A DNA stretch of 64,000 bases. Source: DASWOJ01 sp964242325 (GTDB lineage Bacteria; Pseudomonadota; Alphaproteobacteria; Acetobacterales; Acetobacteraceae). A program made the position numbers and the translations under genes. Every line of letters begins with the position of its first letter. Position 1 is the first letter of the stretch. The stretch covers positions 29,381 to 93,380 of the forward strand of contig CAXTCI010000001.1 of NCBI GenBank assembly GCA_964242325.1, read 5' to 3'. Below the pieces are notes generated by a model. That model was not told the DNA's origin, did not search any database, and was given only the letters and a program-made list of their open reading frames with translations. This document shows positions 17,557 to 25,225 of this stretch, piece by piece.

Positions 17557-18591
17557 TCACGTCAGGTTGTCCCGAATGAAGATGTCAATCCGGATGCGCT
17601 CCTGATCCGGCATCAACGGCTGCTTCAAGCAGTGCGCCAACAGCACCCGGGCTGCGGAACGTACCTCATGTCCCGCATCCTGGTTAATGCAGGCGTCCAT
17701 GATCCCCCGCACCAGGAACCGGCGCGTATGCGGCGTCAGCTCATGGCCGATGTAGACGACATCCTGCGCCCGCCCGCTCGCCTCGATGGCGGCGGCGACC
17801 CCGCGGTTGCCGGCGCCGATGTTGTAGATCCCGGCCAGGTCCGGTATCGCCAGCAGCTCGCCGGTGATCGCCTGGTTCAGCGCCTCGTCATCCCGGCCCT
17901 CCCGGACCGGCAGCACCGTCAGCCCGGGATACTCGGCCCGGATGACCTGCAAGAAGCCGAACCGCCGCTCCGCATGGTCGCGCAGCGCCAGCGACCCGGC
18001 GATCAGGCCCACCGTACCAGCCCGCCCAGCCAAGAACCGTCCCATCAGGCTGCCTGCCGTCCGCCCAGCCGCCGCATTGTCAATGCCGACATAGCGCAGC
18101 CGCCGCGCGGCAGGCGCATCCGACACCAGCGTCACCACGGCGACACCCAGGCTGGCAAGCTCGTCCAGGGCAGCGCGCACGCGCGGGTGATCCAGCGCCA
18201 CGGTCGCCACGCCCTGATACCGGGTGCCGAGGCCTTCGAGGCGCGATGCCAGGGCGACCGGATCAAACACGTCCACCATCACGGTTTCGATGTAGGCGCG
18301 CTGCGGCGCCAGCCACTCCGCGGTCAGCCGGACCTGCTCGGACAGCAGCTCGACGAAGCTGGTGGCGCCGACCGGCAGGACGAAGCAGAACAGGAACGCC
18401 TGGTTGCGGGACAGGCGGGCGGCAATCGGGTCGGGGCGGTAATTCAGCTTGGAAATCGCCGCCTCGACGCGGCTGAGCGTCCGGCTGTGCACCCCGGGAC
18501 GCCCGTTGATGGCGCGGTCCACCGTGGCGATGGACACGCGGGCTTCCCGTGCGACGTCTTCCAAAGTCACTCTTTCGGCGACCGATCCCAT
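17557..18591 (-). CDS. LacI-family transcriptional regulator
   Basis: DNA-binding repressor/activator, 344 aa. The N-terminal helix-turn-helix and hinge are clear (VTLEDVAREARVSIATVDRA then NGRPGVHSRTLSRVEAAI), followed by a periplasmic-binding-protein-like sensor domain with YVGIDNAAAGRTAGSLMGRF. It is the first gene of the minus-strand operon, 25 bases before the ATPase gene, so it probably controls its own operon in response to the imported sugar or a derivative. The effector cannot be deduced. It belongs to the subgroup with TVDRA in the recognition helix, common among regulators of sugar ABC operons. Confidence 0.92.
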   Translation of the reverse strand: MGSVAERVTLEDVAREARVSIATVDRAINGRPGVHSRTLSRVEAAISKLNYRPDPIAARLSRNQAFLFCFVLPVGATSFVELLSEQVRLTAEWLAPQRAYIETVMVDVFDPVALASRLEGLGTRYQGVATVALDHPRVRAALDELASLGVAVVTLVSDAPAARRLRYVGIDNAAAGRTAGSLMGRFLAGRAGTVGLIAGSLALRDHAERRFGFLQVIRAEYPGLTVLPVREGRDDEALNQAITGELLAIPDLAGIYNIGAGNRGVAAAIEASGRAQDVVYIGHELTPHTRRFLVRGIMDACINQDAGHEVRSAARVLLAHCLKQPLMPDQERIRIDIFIRDNLT

Positions 18592-18954
18592 GGTGCAGCC
18601 ATCGCATCAAAATCTGAGGGCCGCAAGTCAAAGTTGCCCCCGCGTTGATCGCGGTGCCCGCATCAGGCCGGAGCTATGGCCCTTGCCCCCCGGCACCGCT
18701 AAATCCAGCTACGCCCCTCGCAACACCAGATGCCCGGGAACAACGGCCAGTTCTCCTAATGAGCGCCCATCAGGGTCGGCCTTCCCTGCTTGGCGCAAGA
18801 GCGTCGAGCTACCGCTGCTTGTGCACGGGTCAAATGCGAAGCAGGCCCGTCCGCCCGGCTACAACCACAGGCCCCCATGTGACAGGCCGCGCAAGCCTGT
18901 TTAGCTAACCCCCGCCGGCCAGCGCGCCGCAGCCGTCCATCCACCGGAGACGCC
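18592..18954. other. Intergenic region between divergent lacI-type and carboxylate-amine ligase genes
   Basis: About 360 bases that must contain the promoters of two divergent transcripts. I cannot assign -35/-10 boxes with confidence. The half nearer the ligase gene holds one copy of a palindromic dispersed element (listed separately). The reverse strand is open across it and encodes a cytochrome-like CAACH string, but that is a by-product of the element. Confidence 0.5.
18839..18905. repeat. Palindromic dispersed element DR-B, copy 1
   Basis: Bounded by AAGCAGG (18839-18845) and CCTGTTTAGC (18896-18905). The right part reads TGTGACAGGCCGCGCAAGCC and is nearly identical to the right part of the copy at 23340-23423 (GTGACAGG, one mismatch, CGCGCAA, one mismatch, CCTG, one mismatch, TTAGC). 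The termini form an imperfect inverted repeat, and an inner CACA/TGTG pair is seen. It lies about 50 bases upstream of the carboxylate-amine ligase gene. Confidence 0.55.
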
Positions 18955-20085
18955 ATGAACCAGACCTACCAGTTCGGCATCGAGGAGGAGTACTTCCTCG
19001 CGGACGCCAAGACCCGCGGCACCCCCCGGCGCACCGTCAAGGCGTTCCACGAAGACGCCCACACGCGCCTGCCGCAGGCGGAGCGCGAGCTGCTGCAATC
19101 GCAGATCGAGGTTTCCACGCCGCCCTCGACCAGCTTCGCCGAGGCGCGCGAAACCCTGGCCGGGCTGCGGTCCGGCCTCGCCGAGGTCGGGCAGTCGCAT
19201 GGCATCCTGGTGCTCGCCGCCGGCACCCACCCCGTCGCCCGCTGGACCCGCCAGACCAACACGCAGAAGGACCGGTATGAGAAGCTGATAGACGAGCTGC
19301 GCATGCTGGGCCGGCGCAACGTGGTCTGCGGCATGCACGTCCACGTCGAGGTGCCCCGGCCCGAAATGCGCGTGGACCTCATGAACCGCCTGCTGCCCTA
19401 CATGCCGCTGCTGCTGGCGCTGTCCACCTCCTCGCCGTTCTGGCAAGGGCGCAACACCGGGCTGGCCGCCTACCGCATGTCCGCCTTCGGCGAGATGCCC
19501 CGCACCGGCCTGCCGGACCTGTTCGCCAGCATGGGAGAGTATGAACGCTACGTGCACGTCATGACCCAGGCCGGGGCAATTGCCGATGCGACCTTCCTGT
19601 GGTGGACGCTGCGCCCCTCGATCCGCTACCCGACGCTGGAGCTGCGCGTCTCCGATAGCTGCACCCGCCTGGACGACACGCTGGCCATCGCCGCCCTGTA
19701 TCGCTGCCTCGTCCGCCTGGCCGACCGGCGGCCGGACCTGAACCGCGGCCTGACCGGCGCGTCGCGGGCCATCGCCGCCGAGAACATGTGGCGCGCCCAG
19801 CGCGACGGGGTGCGCGCGGAGATCATCGAGGAGGAACCCGGCAAGGCCACGCCGTTCCACGCCTACCTCGACGCCACGCTCGCCCTCGTGGCCGAAGATG
19901 CGCATGCCTTGGGGTGCGAGTCGGAGGTGGCTAGGCTGCGCGGCCTCATGGCCGAGGGCACGAGCGCCGACCGCCAGCTTGCCGTCTTCGCCGATGCCCG
20001 CGCGCGCGGCCTTGCCGAGCGCGACGCCCTCGGCGCCGTCGTGGACTGGCTTGCCGAGACAACGGCTGGACGGCACGCGTCCTGA
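18955..20085 (+). CDS. Carboxylate-amine ligase, YbdK family (glutamate-cysteine ligase type 2 fold)
   Basis: Cytoplasmic ATP-dependent ligase, 376 aa, related to the gamma-glutamylcysteine ligase GCS2 family. The N-terminal YQFGIEEEYFLAD has the metal/ATP-binding Glu cluster; QIEVSTPP, GTHPVARW and CGMHVHVEVP follow, and the C-terminal LELRVSDSCT block is intact. YbdK of E. coli has weak gamma-glutamylcysteine ligase activity; here the gene may make gamma-glutamyl compounds. It begins a plus-strand run that later includes glutathione reductase, compatible with a thiol role. The start follows a GGAGA box 8 bases upstream. Confidence 0.9.
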   Translation: MNQTYQFGIEEEYFLADAKTRGTPRRTVKAFHEDAHTRLPQAERELLQSQIEVSTPPSTSFAEARETLAGLRSGLAEVGQSHGILVLAAGTHPVARWTRQTNTQKDRYEKLIDELRMLGRRNVVCGMHVHVEVPRPEMRVDLMNRLLPYMPLLLALSTSSPFWQGRNTGLAAYRMSAFGEMPRTGLPDLFASMGEYERYVHVMTQAGAIADATFLWWTLRPSIRYPTLELRVSDSCTRLDDTLAIAALYRCLVRLADRRPDLNRGLTGASRAIAAENMWRAQRDGVRAEIIEEEPGKATPFHAYLDATLALVAEDAHALGCESEVARLRGLMAEGTSADRQLAVFADARARGLAERDALGAVVDWLAETTAGRHAS

Positions 20086-20201
20086 TCGCCGCCGGGCGGG
20101 GACAGCCGGACCGGCGCCCTCCCATGATGCCAACCAACGTCGCACCGCAGCGGCCAACGTGTTACGGCATGTCGCCCCATGGTCCCAAGGAGGAAAACGC
20201 G

Positions 20202-20396
20202 ATGGACGAAGACAACTTCAACATGGCGCTGCGCAAGTTCCTCAAGGAGGTCGGCGTGACCTCGCAGCGTGAAATCGAGAAGGTGGTGCGCGACCATGCG
20301 GGGCAGGGCGATGCGCTCCGGCTGCGCATGGTGCTCACCTCGCCGGACGCCCCGGCGCTGAACCACGTGGTCGAGCAAACCATCCCGCTCACCTGA
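20202..20396 (+). CDS. DUF6494-type small protein
   Basis: Predicted 64-aa soluble protein with a strong AAGGAGG site 8 bases before the ATG. The sequence MDEDNFNMALRKFLKEVGVT followed by SQREIEKVVRDH matches a small conserved family often labelled DUF6494, found in many alpha- and betaproteobacteria. Function is unknown. It sits between the carboxylate-amine ligase and succinate-semialdehyde dehydrogenase genes and is followed by a short GC hairpin. Confidence 0.75.
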   Translation: MDEDNFNMALRKFLKEVGVTSQREIEKVVRDHAGQGDALRLRMVLTSPDAPALNHVVEQTIPLT

Positions 20397-20404
20397 ATTG
20401 GGGC

Positions 20405-20424
20405 ACGGGCGGCCCTGCCCGTTT
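20405..20424 (+). terminator. Short GC hairpin after DUF6494 gene
   Basis: ACGGGC and GCCCGT form a 6-bp stem with a 6-base loop, followed by TTC. It lies 9 bases past the stop codon. Weak as an intrinsic terminator because the T-run is short. Confidence 0.35.
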
Positions 20425-20640
20425 CAAAGGGACTGTCACCGCAGCGAGGGAGGACCATCACCGCGGCGGTCGCGACCGTCCCACAGGCGAATCCGGCATC
20501 TCCCTCCGCCTGCGCCGCCGCAACCTGTGATGCCCTGCCAGGCCCATCCAACGTGGCATCGCCCGAGCCCGGCATCGCCCCCACCTGGCATCCCACACCT
20601 GCCTTGCCCATGTTTCGCCGCATCCACCCCGGAGGACGTC

Positions 20641-22119
20641 ATGCTGAACCAGATTGCGACCCTGCCGCTGCGCGACCCAAGCCTGCTCCGCCAGGCCTGC
20701 TGCATAGACGGCCGCTGGGTCGAGGCCGATGACGGCGCAACGCTCACCGTCCGCAATCCCGCCACCGGCGAAACCGTCGGCACCGTCCCCGCCCTGGGCG
20801 CCGCGGAAACCCGCCGCGCCATAGACGCCGCCAACCGCGCCCTGCCGGCCTGGCGCCGCATGCTGGCCAAGGACCGCGCCATCATCCTGCGCCGCCTGTT
20901 CGCCCTGATGATCGAGAACCAGGACGACCTCGCCGTCATCATGACCGCCGAGCAGGGCAAGCCGCTGTCCGAATCCCGCGGCGAGATCGCCTACGCCGCC
21001 AGCTTCATCGAGTGGTTTGCCGAGGAAGGCAAGCGCATCTACGGCGACACCATCCCCCCCAACGCCCCAGGCCGCCGCATCATCGTCACCAAGGAGCCGA
21101 TCGGCGTCTTTGCCGCCATCACCCCCTGGAACTTCCCCGCGGCGATGATCACCCGCAAGGTCGGCCCCGGCTGGGCCGCCGGCTGCACCGGCGTCGTCCG
21201 CCCGGCAAGCCAAACCCCATTCTCCGCCCTAGCCATCGCCGTCCTTGCCGAGCGCGCCGGCATGCCGCCCGGCGTTTGCAACGTCATCACCGGCCCCAGC
21301 GGCCCCATCGGCGCTGAGCTGACCGGCAGCCCCATCGTCCGCAAGCTGACCTTCACCGGCAGCACCGAGGTCGGCGCCAAGCTGCTGGCCCAGTGCGCCC
21401 CCACCATCAAGAAGACCAGCATGGAGCTAGGCGGCAACGCCCCCTTCATCGTGTTCGACGACGCCGACCTGGACGCGGCGGTCGTCGGCGCCATCGCCAG
21501 TAAGTTCCGCAACGCCGGGCAAACCTGCGTCTGCGCCAACCGGCTGCTGGTGCAGGAGGGAGTCTACGAAGCCTTCACCGCCAAGCTGCGCACCGCCGTC
21601 GAGGCGCTCCAGGTCGGCAACGGCATGGACCCCGGCGTGACCCAAGGCCCGATGATCAACATGGAAGCGGTCGAAAAGGTCGAGGCCCACATCAAGGACG
21701 CCGCCGGCCGCGGCGCGCACGTCATCACCGGCGGCGCCCGGCACCCCTTGGGCGGCACCTTCTTCCAGCCCACCATCCTGACCGAGGTGCCGCGCGAGGC
21801 CGACATCTTCCGCGAGGAAACCTTCGGCCCCGCCGCCGCCCTGTTCCGCTTCAAGGACGAGGCCGAGGCGGTCGAGATGGCCAACGACACCGAGTTCGGC
21901 CTGGCCGCCTACTTCTACAGCCGAGACGTCGGTCGCATCTTCCGCGTGGCCGAGGGCCTGGAATACGGCATCATCGGCATCAACGAGGGCATCATCTCGA
22001 CGGAGGTGGCGCCGTTCGGCGGCATGAAGAGCAGCGGCCTCGGCCGCGAAGGCTCCAAGTATGGGATCGAGGACTACCTGGAAGTGAAGTACCTGGCGCT
22101 CGGCGGCATCGGCGGCTGA
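20641..22119 (+). CDS. gabD: NAD(P)-dependent succinate-semialdehyde dehydrogenase (GabD-like)
   Basis: Aldehyde dehydrogenase oxidising succinate semialdehyde to succinate (GABA shunt and related routes), 492 aa. TPWNFP, catalytic Glu262 in MELGGNAP, nucleophile Cys296 in NAGQTCVCANR, and the C-terminal MKSSGLGREGSKYGIEDY are all present. Oddly, the usual Lys of the VLKPAxxTP cofactor-binding motif is Arg187 (VVRPASQTP), and the surrounding PGWAAGCTGVV is also atypical for GabD. The start at MLNQIATL is preceded by GGAGG about 8 bases upstream; the longer open frame upstream is not supported. GabD is the best match; the cofactor-pocket change may alter NADP preference. Confidence 0.9.
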   Translation: MLNQIATLPLRDPSLLRQACCIDGRWVEADDGATLTVRNPATGETVGTVPALGAAETRRAIDAANRALPAWRRMLAKDRAIILRRLFALMIENQDDLAVIMTAEQGKPLSESRGEIAYAASFIEWFAEEGKRIYGDTIPPNAPGRRIIVTKEPIGVFAAITPWNFPAAMITRKVGPGWAAGCTGVVRPASQTPFSALAIAVLAERAGMPPGVCNVITGPSGPIGAELTGSPIVRKLTFTGSTEVGAKLLAQCAPTIKKTSMELGGNAPFIVFDDADLDAAVVGAIASKFRNAGQTCVCANRLLVQEGVYEAFTAKLRTAVEALQVGNGMDPGVTQGPMINMEAVEKVEAHIKDAAGRGAHVITGGARHPLGGTFFQPTILTEVPREADIFREETFGPAAALFRFKDEAEAVEMANDTEFGLAAYFYSRDVGRIFRVAEGLEYGIIGINEGIISTEVAPFGGMKSSGLGREGSKYGIEDYLEVKYLALGGIGG

Positions 22120-22152
22120 TCGTCGTTTCAACGTTGCTCTAGCACAGCGGCG

Positions 22153-22188
22153 CCGGACGGGGAGGGGGTAGCACCCCGCCCCGTCCGG
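22153..22188. terminator. Strong hairpin between convergent genes
   Basis: CCGGACGGGG and CCCCGTCCGG form a perfect 10-bp stem around a 16-base loop that can pair further (GGGG/CCCC). It lies 33 bases past the gabD stop and about 40 bases past the stop of the convergent EamA gene. No T-run is present, so it may act as a two-way terminator helper rather than a classic intrinsic terminator. Confidence 0.55.
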
Positions 22189-22228
22189 ACCGCATGGAGC
22201 GGCCCCGTCTAGGAGCCGTGCCGCACCC

Positions 22229-23155
22229 TCAACGCCCCCGCCGCTGCAACGACAGCAAGTATAACCCCGCCGCAATCACCACCACCCCGCCGATCATCGT
22301 CCAACGGTCCGGCACCTCCCCGAATACCACCCCGCCCAGCACCGCCGCCCACAGCAGTTGCGCGTAGCCGAACGGCGACAGCAGCGACGCCGGCGCCCGC
22401 CGGTGCGCCAAAATCAGCAGCCAGTGCCCAAGCGAAGCCAGCGTCCCCATCGCCAGCGTCACCCCCCAGCCCAGCAAGGTCGCCGGCGGCTGCCACGTGA
22501 ACGGCAGCACCGGCAACGCCACCGCCGCACCCACCATGCCGGTATAGAACATCGTCGTCCGAGTGCTGTCCCGCCCCGCCAGGAACCGCGTCGCCACCAC
22601 ATACAGCGCGTTCGACCCGGCGGTCCCCAGCGCCAGCACGCTCGCCAACTGCATCCCGGCCCCCGGACGGGTGATGACCAGCACGCCGCCGAACCCCGCC
22701 AACACCGCCACTGCCCCGCGCGGTCCGATCCACTCCCCCAGCAGCGGCCCGGCGATCACCGCCACGATCAACGGCGCGACAAAGGTGATTGCCGCCGCCT
22801 GCGTCATCGGCAGCGCCTGGTAGGCGTACATGGAGGTCACGGTGGCGATGATCAGGAACCCCGCCCGCGTCACCTGCAGCACCGGGCTGCGGCTGCGCGG
22901 CAGCCCGGCGCGGCCCCAAGGATTGATGAACAGCCCAACCAGCACAAAACTGAGGACATAGCGCACCGCCGCCGTTCCCACGGGATCGCCCGTCTGGTTC
23001 AGCCACTTGCCCGTAGTGTCCAACGCCGCGAACGCCGCAGCAGCGCCCAGCATCAGGGCGATGCCCGCCAGCGCCCGCGTCGCCGTGTCGTCCAGCGCAG
23101 CCGCAACGCCGGCCTCAATGGGGATCGGGATGTCCACGGTGCTGCTGTCCGGCAT
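22229..23155 (-). CDS. EamA-family (DMT superfamily) transporter
   Basis: Inner-membrane protein, 308 aa, with about ten hydrophobic segments in two EamA halves, the layout of RhaT/RarD/YdcZ-type metabolite exporters. Examples are GIALMLGAAAAFAALDTTGK in the first half and LLSPFGYAQLLWAAVLGG, then WTMIGGVVVIAAGLYLL, in the second. The start is at MPDSSTVDIP; a longer frame exists upstream but gives a positively charged, non-hydrophobic extension. It is a single minus-strand gene between two plus-strand genes. Substrate unknown. Confidence 0.88.
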   Translation of the reverse strand: MPDSSTVDIPIPIEAGVAAALDDTATRALAGIALMLGAAAAFAALDTTGKWLNQTGDPVGTAAVRYVLSFVLVGLFINPWGRAGLPRSRSPVLQVTRAGFLIIATVTSMYAYQALPMTQAAAITFVAPLIVAVIAGPLLGEWIGPRGAVAVLAGFGGVLVITRPGAGMQLASVLALGTAGSNALYVVATRFLAGRDSTRTTMFYTGMVGAAVALPVLPFTWQPPATLLGWGVTLAMGTLASLGHWLLILAHRRAPASLLSPFGYAQLLWAAVLGGVVFGEVPDRWTMIGGVVVIAAGLYLLSLQRRGR

Positions 23156-23339
23156 GCGGCGTCTCCTGCGCCATCCCGGCGCGGATGGTGCGGAGCCGGC
23201 ACGATAGCGGGCCAAGGACCGGGCAGGCAAGCAAGACCCCGGCATCCCCGCCGATATCACCACGTTCCGCCCGGGCTGACCTCCGCTACGCCCTCCACCT
23301 CAAGCAAACCTCTGGAGGCTGGCTCACAGACGAAAAGCC

Positions 23340-23423
23340 AAGCAGGCCTACCCGGCCCGTAACACAGATGGCCCGGCATGGCCGCAGGTCATCTGTGTGA
23401 CAGGACGCGCAACCCTGCTTAGC
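23340..23423. repeat. Palindromic dispersed element DR-B, copy 2
   Basis: Outer inverted pair AAGCAGG (23340-23346) and CCTGCTT (23414-23420), directly followed by AGC. Inside are a second inverted pair, ACACAGATG and CATCTGTGT (last base 23398), and a GGCC-rich centre. The right part GTGACAGG-A-CGCGCAA repeats the copy at 18839. It stands in a 350-base intergenic region upstream of glutathione reductase that otherwise shows no gene; the promoter of the reductase should be nearby. The reverse strand encodes a misleading CASCH string. Confidence 0.6.
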
Positions 23424-23506
23424 ATAACGAGACCGCCGGGGTAGGACAGGCTGCAAATCCCACCCCATATCAGCATCCGGCAGCATCAATCAGGGACGGC
23501 GTCACG

Positions 23507-24925
23507 ATGGCCCCCAAGGCACACGACTCCACATACGACTACGACCTGTTCGTCATCGGCGGCGGCTCCGGCGGAGTGCGCTGCGCCCGCATCGCCGCCG
23601 GGCACGGCGCCCGGGTCGGCATCGCCGAGGCCGCGCACTGGGGCGGCACCTGCGTCAACGTCGGCTGCGTGCCCAAGAAGATCATGGTCCAGGCCAGCGA
23701 GTATGCCCGGCACGCCGCCGACGCCGCCGGCTTCGGCTGGCATCCCGCACCTGGCAACAACGGGCGCATGCTGCACGACTGGCCCGCCTTCATCGCCAAG
23801 AAGGACGCTGAGATCTTGCGCCTGAACGGCATCTACGTCCGCATGTTGGAAGGCTCCGGCGTCGTCCTGCATCACGCCCGCGCCGTGTTCACCGGCCCGC
23901 ACACCCTGGACATCGGCGGCCAGACCGTCACCGCGGAGCGCATCGTGATCGCCGTCGGCGGCTATCCCAGCATCGAGCCGCGCATCGAGGGCATGGAACT
24001 AGGCATCACCTCCGACCAGGCGTTCCACCTGGCGTCCATGCCGCGCCGGGTGCTGATGGTCGGCGGCGGCTACATCGGCATGGAGTTCGCCGGCATCTTC
24101 CACGGCCTTGGCGCCCAGGTGGACGTGGCCTACCGCCAGCCGCTACCCCTGCGCGGTTTCGACGGCGAGCTGCGCGAAGCCCTGGCAACCGCCGTCACCG
24201 AGCAGGGCGTGCGCCTGCACCCCAGCCAGACCGTCCACAAGGTCGAGGACGCCGGCGGCGGCTCCCGGCGCGTCACCCTCACCAGCGGCCACGTGGTCGA
24301 GGCCGACCTGGTGTTCTTCGCCGTCGGCCGCGCCCCCAAGACCGCCGGCCTGGGACTGGAACACGCCGGCGTCGCCCTGGACGCCAAGGGCGCCGTGACC
24401 GTGGACGCCGAGAACGCCACCAGCCAGCCCCACATCTTCGCCATCGGCGACGTCAGCAACAAGCTGAACCTGACCCCCGTCGCCATCGCCGAGGGCCACC
24501 ACCTCGCCGACCGTCTGTTCGGCCCCGGCCGCCCCCGCACCTGGGCGCTGGACCCCGTCGCGACCGCCGTGTTCAGCTTCCCACCCTTGGCCACCGTGGG
24601 CCTGACCGAGGAGCAGGCCGCCGAGCGTGGCCCGGTGGACATCTACACCGCCCACTTCCGCCCGATGCGCCACGTCATGTCCGGCCGCACCGGCAGGACC
24701 TTCATGAAAATGATCGTGGACCAGCCGACCCAACGCGTCCTGGGCGTCCACATCTTGGGCGACGACGCGCCCGAGATGATGCAAGGCATCGGCGTAGCCC
24801 TCGTCGCCGGCGCCACCAAGCAAGACTTCGACCGCACCATCGGCATCCACCCCACCAGCGCCGAGGAGCTGGTAACCATGCGTACCCCAACCCGAACCGC
24901 CGGCGTCCGCCAAGCCGCCGAATAA
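23507..24925 (+). CDS. gor: Glutathione-disulfide reductase
   Basis: Cytoplasmic flavoprotein reducing glutathione disulfide with NADPH, 472 aa. The FAD motif is GGGSGG at residues 18-23, the redox-active disulfide is Cys49/Cys54 in GGTCVNVGCVPKK, the NADPH-binding motif is in VGGGYIGMEFAG, and the C-terminal catalytic His is in GIHPTSAEEL. The overall pattern is that of the plant/alphaproteobacterial gor type. A thioredoxin-like or mycothiol reductase is less likely. It follows a palindromic element and is followed by a dispersed inverted repeat pair. Confidence 0.93.
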   Translation: MAPKAHDSTYDYDLFVIGGGSGGVRCARIAAGHGARVGIAEAAHWGGTCVNVGCVPKKIMVQASEYARHAADAAGFGWHPAPGNNGRMLHDWPAFIAKKDAEILRLNGIYVRMLEGSGVVLHHARAVFTGPHTLDIGGQTVTAERIVIAVGGYPSIEPRIEGMELGITSDQAFHLASMPRRVLMVGGGYIGMEFAGIFHGLGAQVDVAYRQPLPLRGFDGELREALATAVTEQGVRLHPSQTVHKVEDAGGGSRRVTLTSGHVVEADLVFFAVGRAPKTAGLGLEHAGVALDAKGAVTVDAENATSQPHIFAIGDVSNKLNLTPVAIAEGHHLADRLFGPGRPRTWALDPVATAVFSFPPLATVGLTEEQAAERGPVDIYTAHFRPMRHVMSGRTGRTFMKMIVDQPTQRVLGVHILGDDAPEMMQGIGVALVAGATKQDFDRTIGIHPTSAEELVTMRTPTRTAGVRQAAE

Positions 24926-24930
24926 TGTTG

Positions 24931-25080
24931 CTTCTCCCTCTCCCTCCGGGAGAGGGCCGGGGTGAGGGGGTCTTGGCTGCGGAGCGGAGCCCACCCTAGC
25001 TGCCAGGACGCAGCCCCTTCCTGACCGACTCCCCCCTATGCCCACCCCCTCACCCCAACCCTCTCCCGAAGGGAAAGGGA
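24931..25080 (+). repeat. Dispersed inverted repeat DR-A, copy 1 (full pair)
   Basis: Left arm CTCTCCCTCCGGGAGAGGG with the GGCCGGGGTGAGGGGG extension and the conserved TCTTGGCTGCGGAGC spacer; right arm CCCCCTCACCCCAACC then CTCTCCCGAAGGGAAAGGG. Left arm extension and right arm are complementary, so the unit is a long inverted repeat of about 150 bases. It fills almost the whole interval between gor and the DAHP synthase gene. Confidence 0.85.
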
Positions 25081-25225
25081 CCACCCCGCCCCTCCGTCCC
25101 ACCTCCTCAACACCCCGCCAAATCAGGCCCTCCACGGCTCGGGTGGCATTCGCCCGCGAAACCCGCGATAACTGCGCCCCTGGACCCATGCGGTGCATGG
25201 GCGCTGCGCGTGGAAGGCAACGGGG

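Noticed and set aside
18756..18956. Minus-strand frame with CAACH, resembling a cytochrome c heme motif
   Set aside because: The motif lies in the palindromic element DR-B and is repeated as CASCH at 23286-23489 in a second copy; no signal peptide or rest of a cytochrome is present.
18901..20157. Minus-strand open frame of over 400 codons opposite the carboxylate-amine ligase
   Set aside because: Repetitive Gly/Ala/His/Val composition and no family motif; the sense strand has all YbdK motifs.
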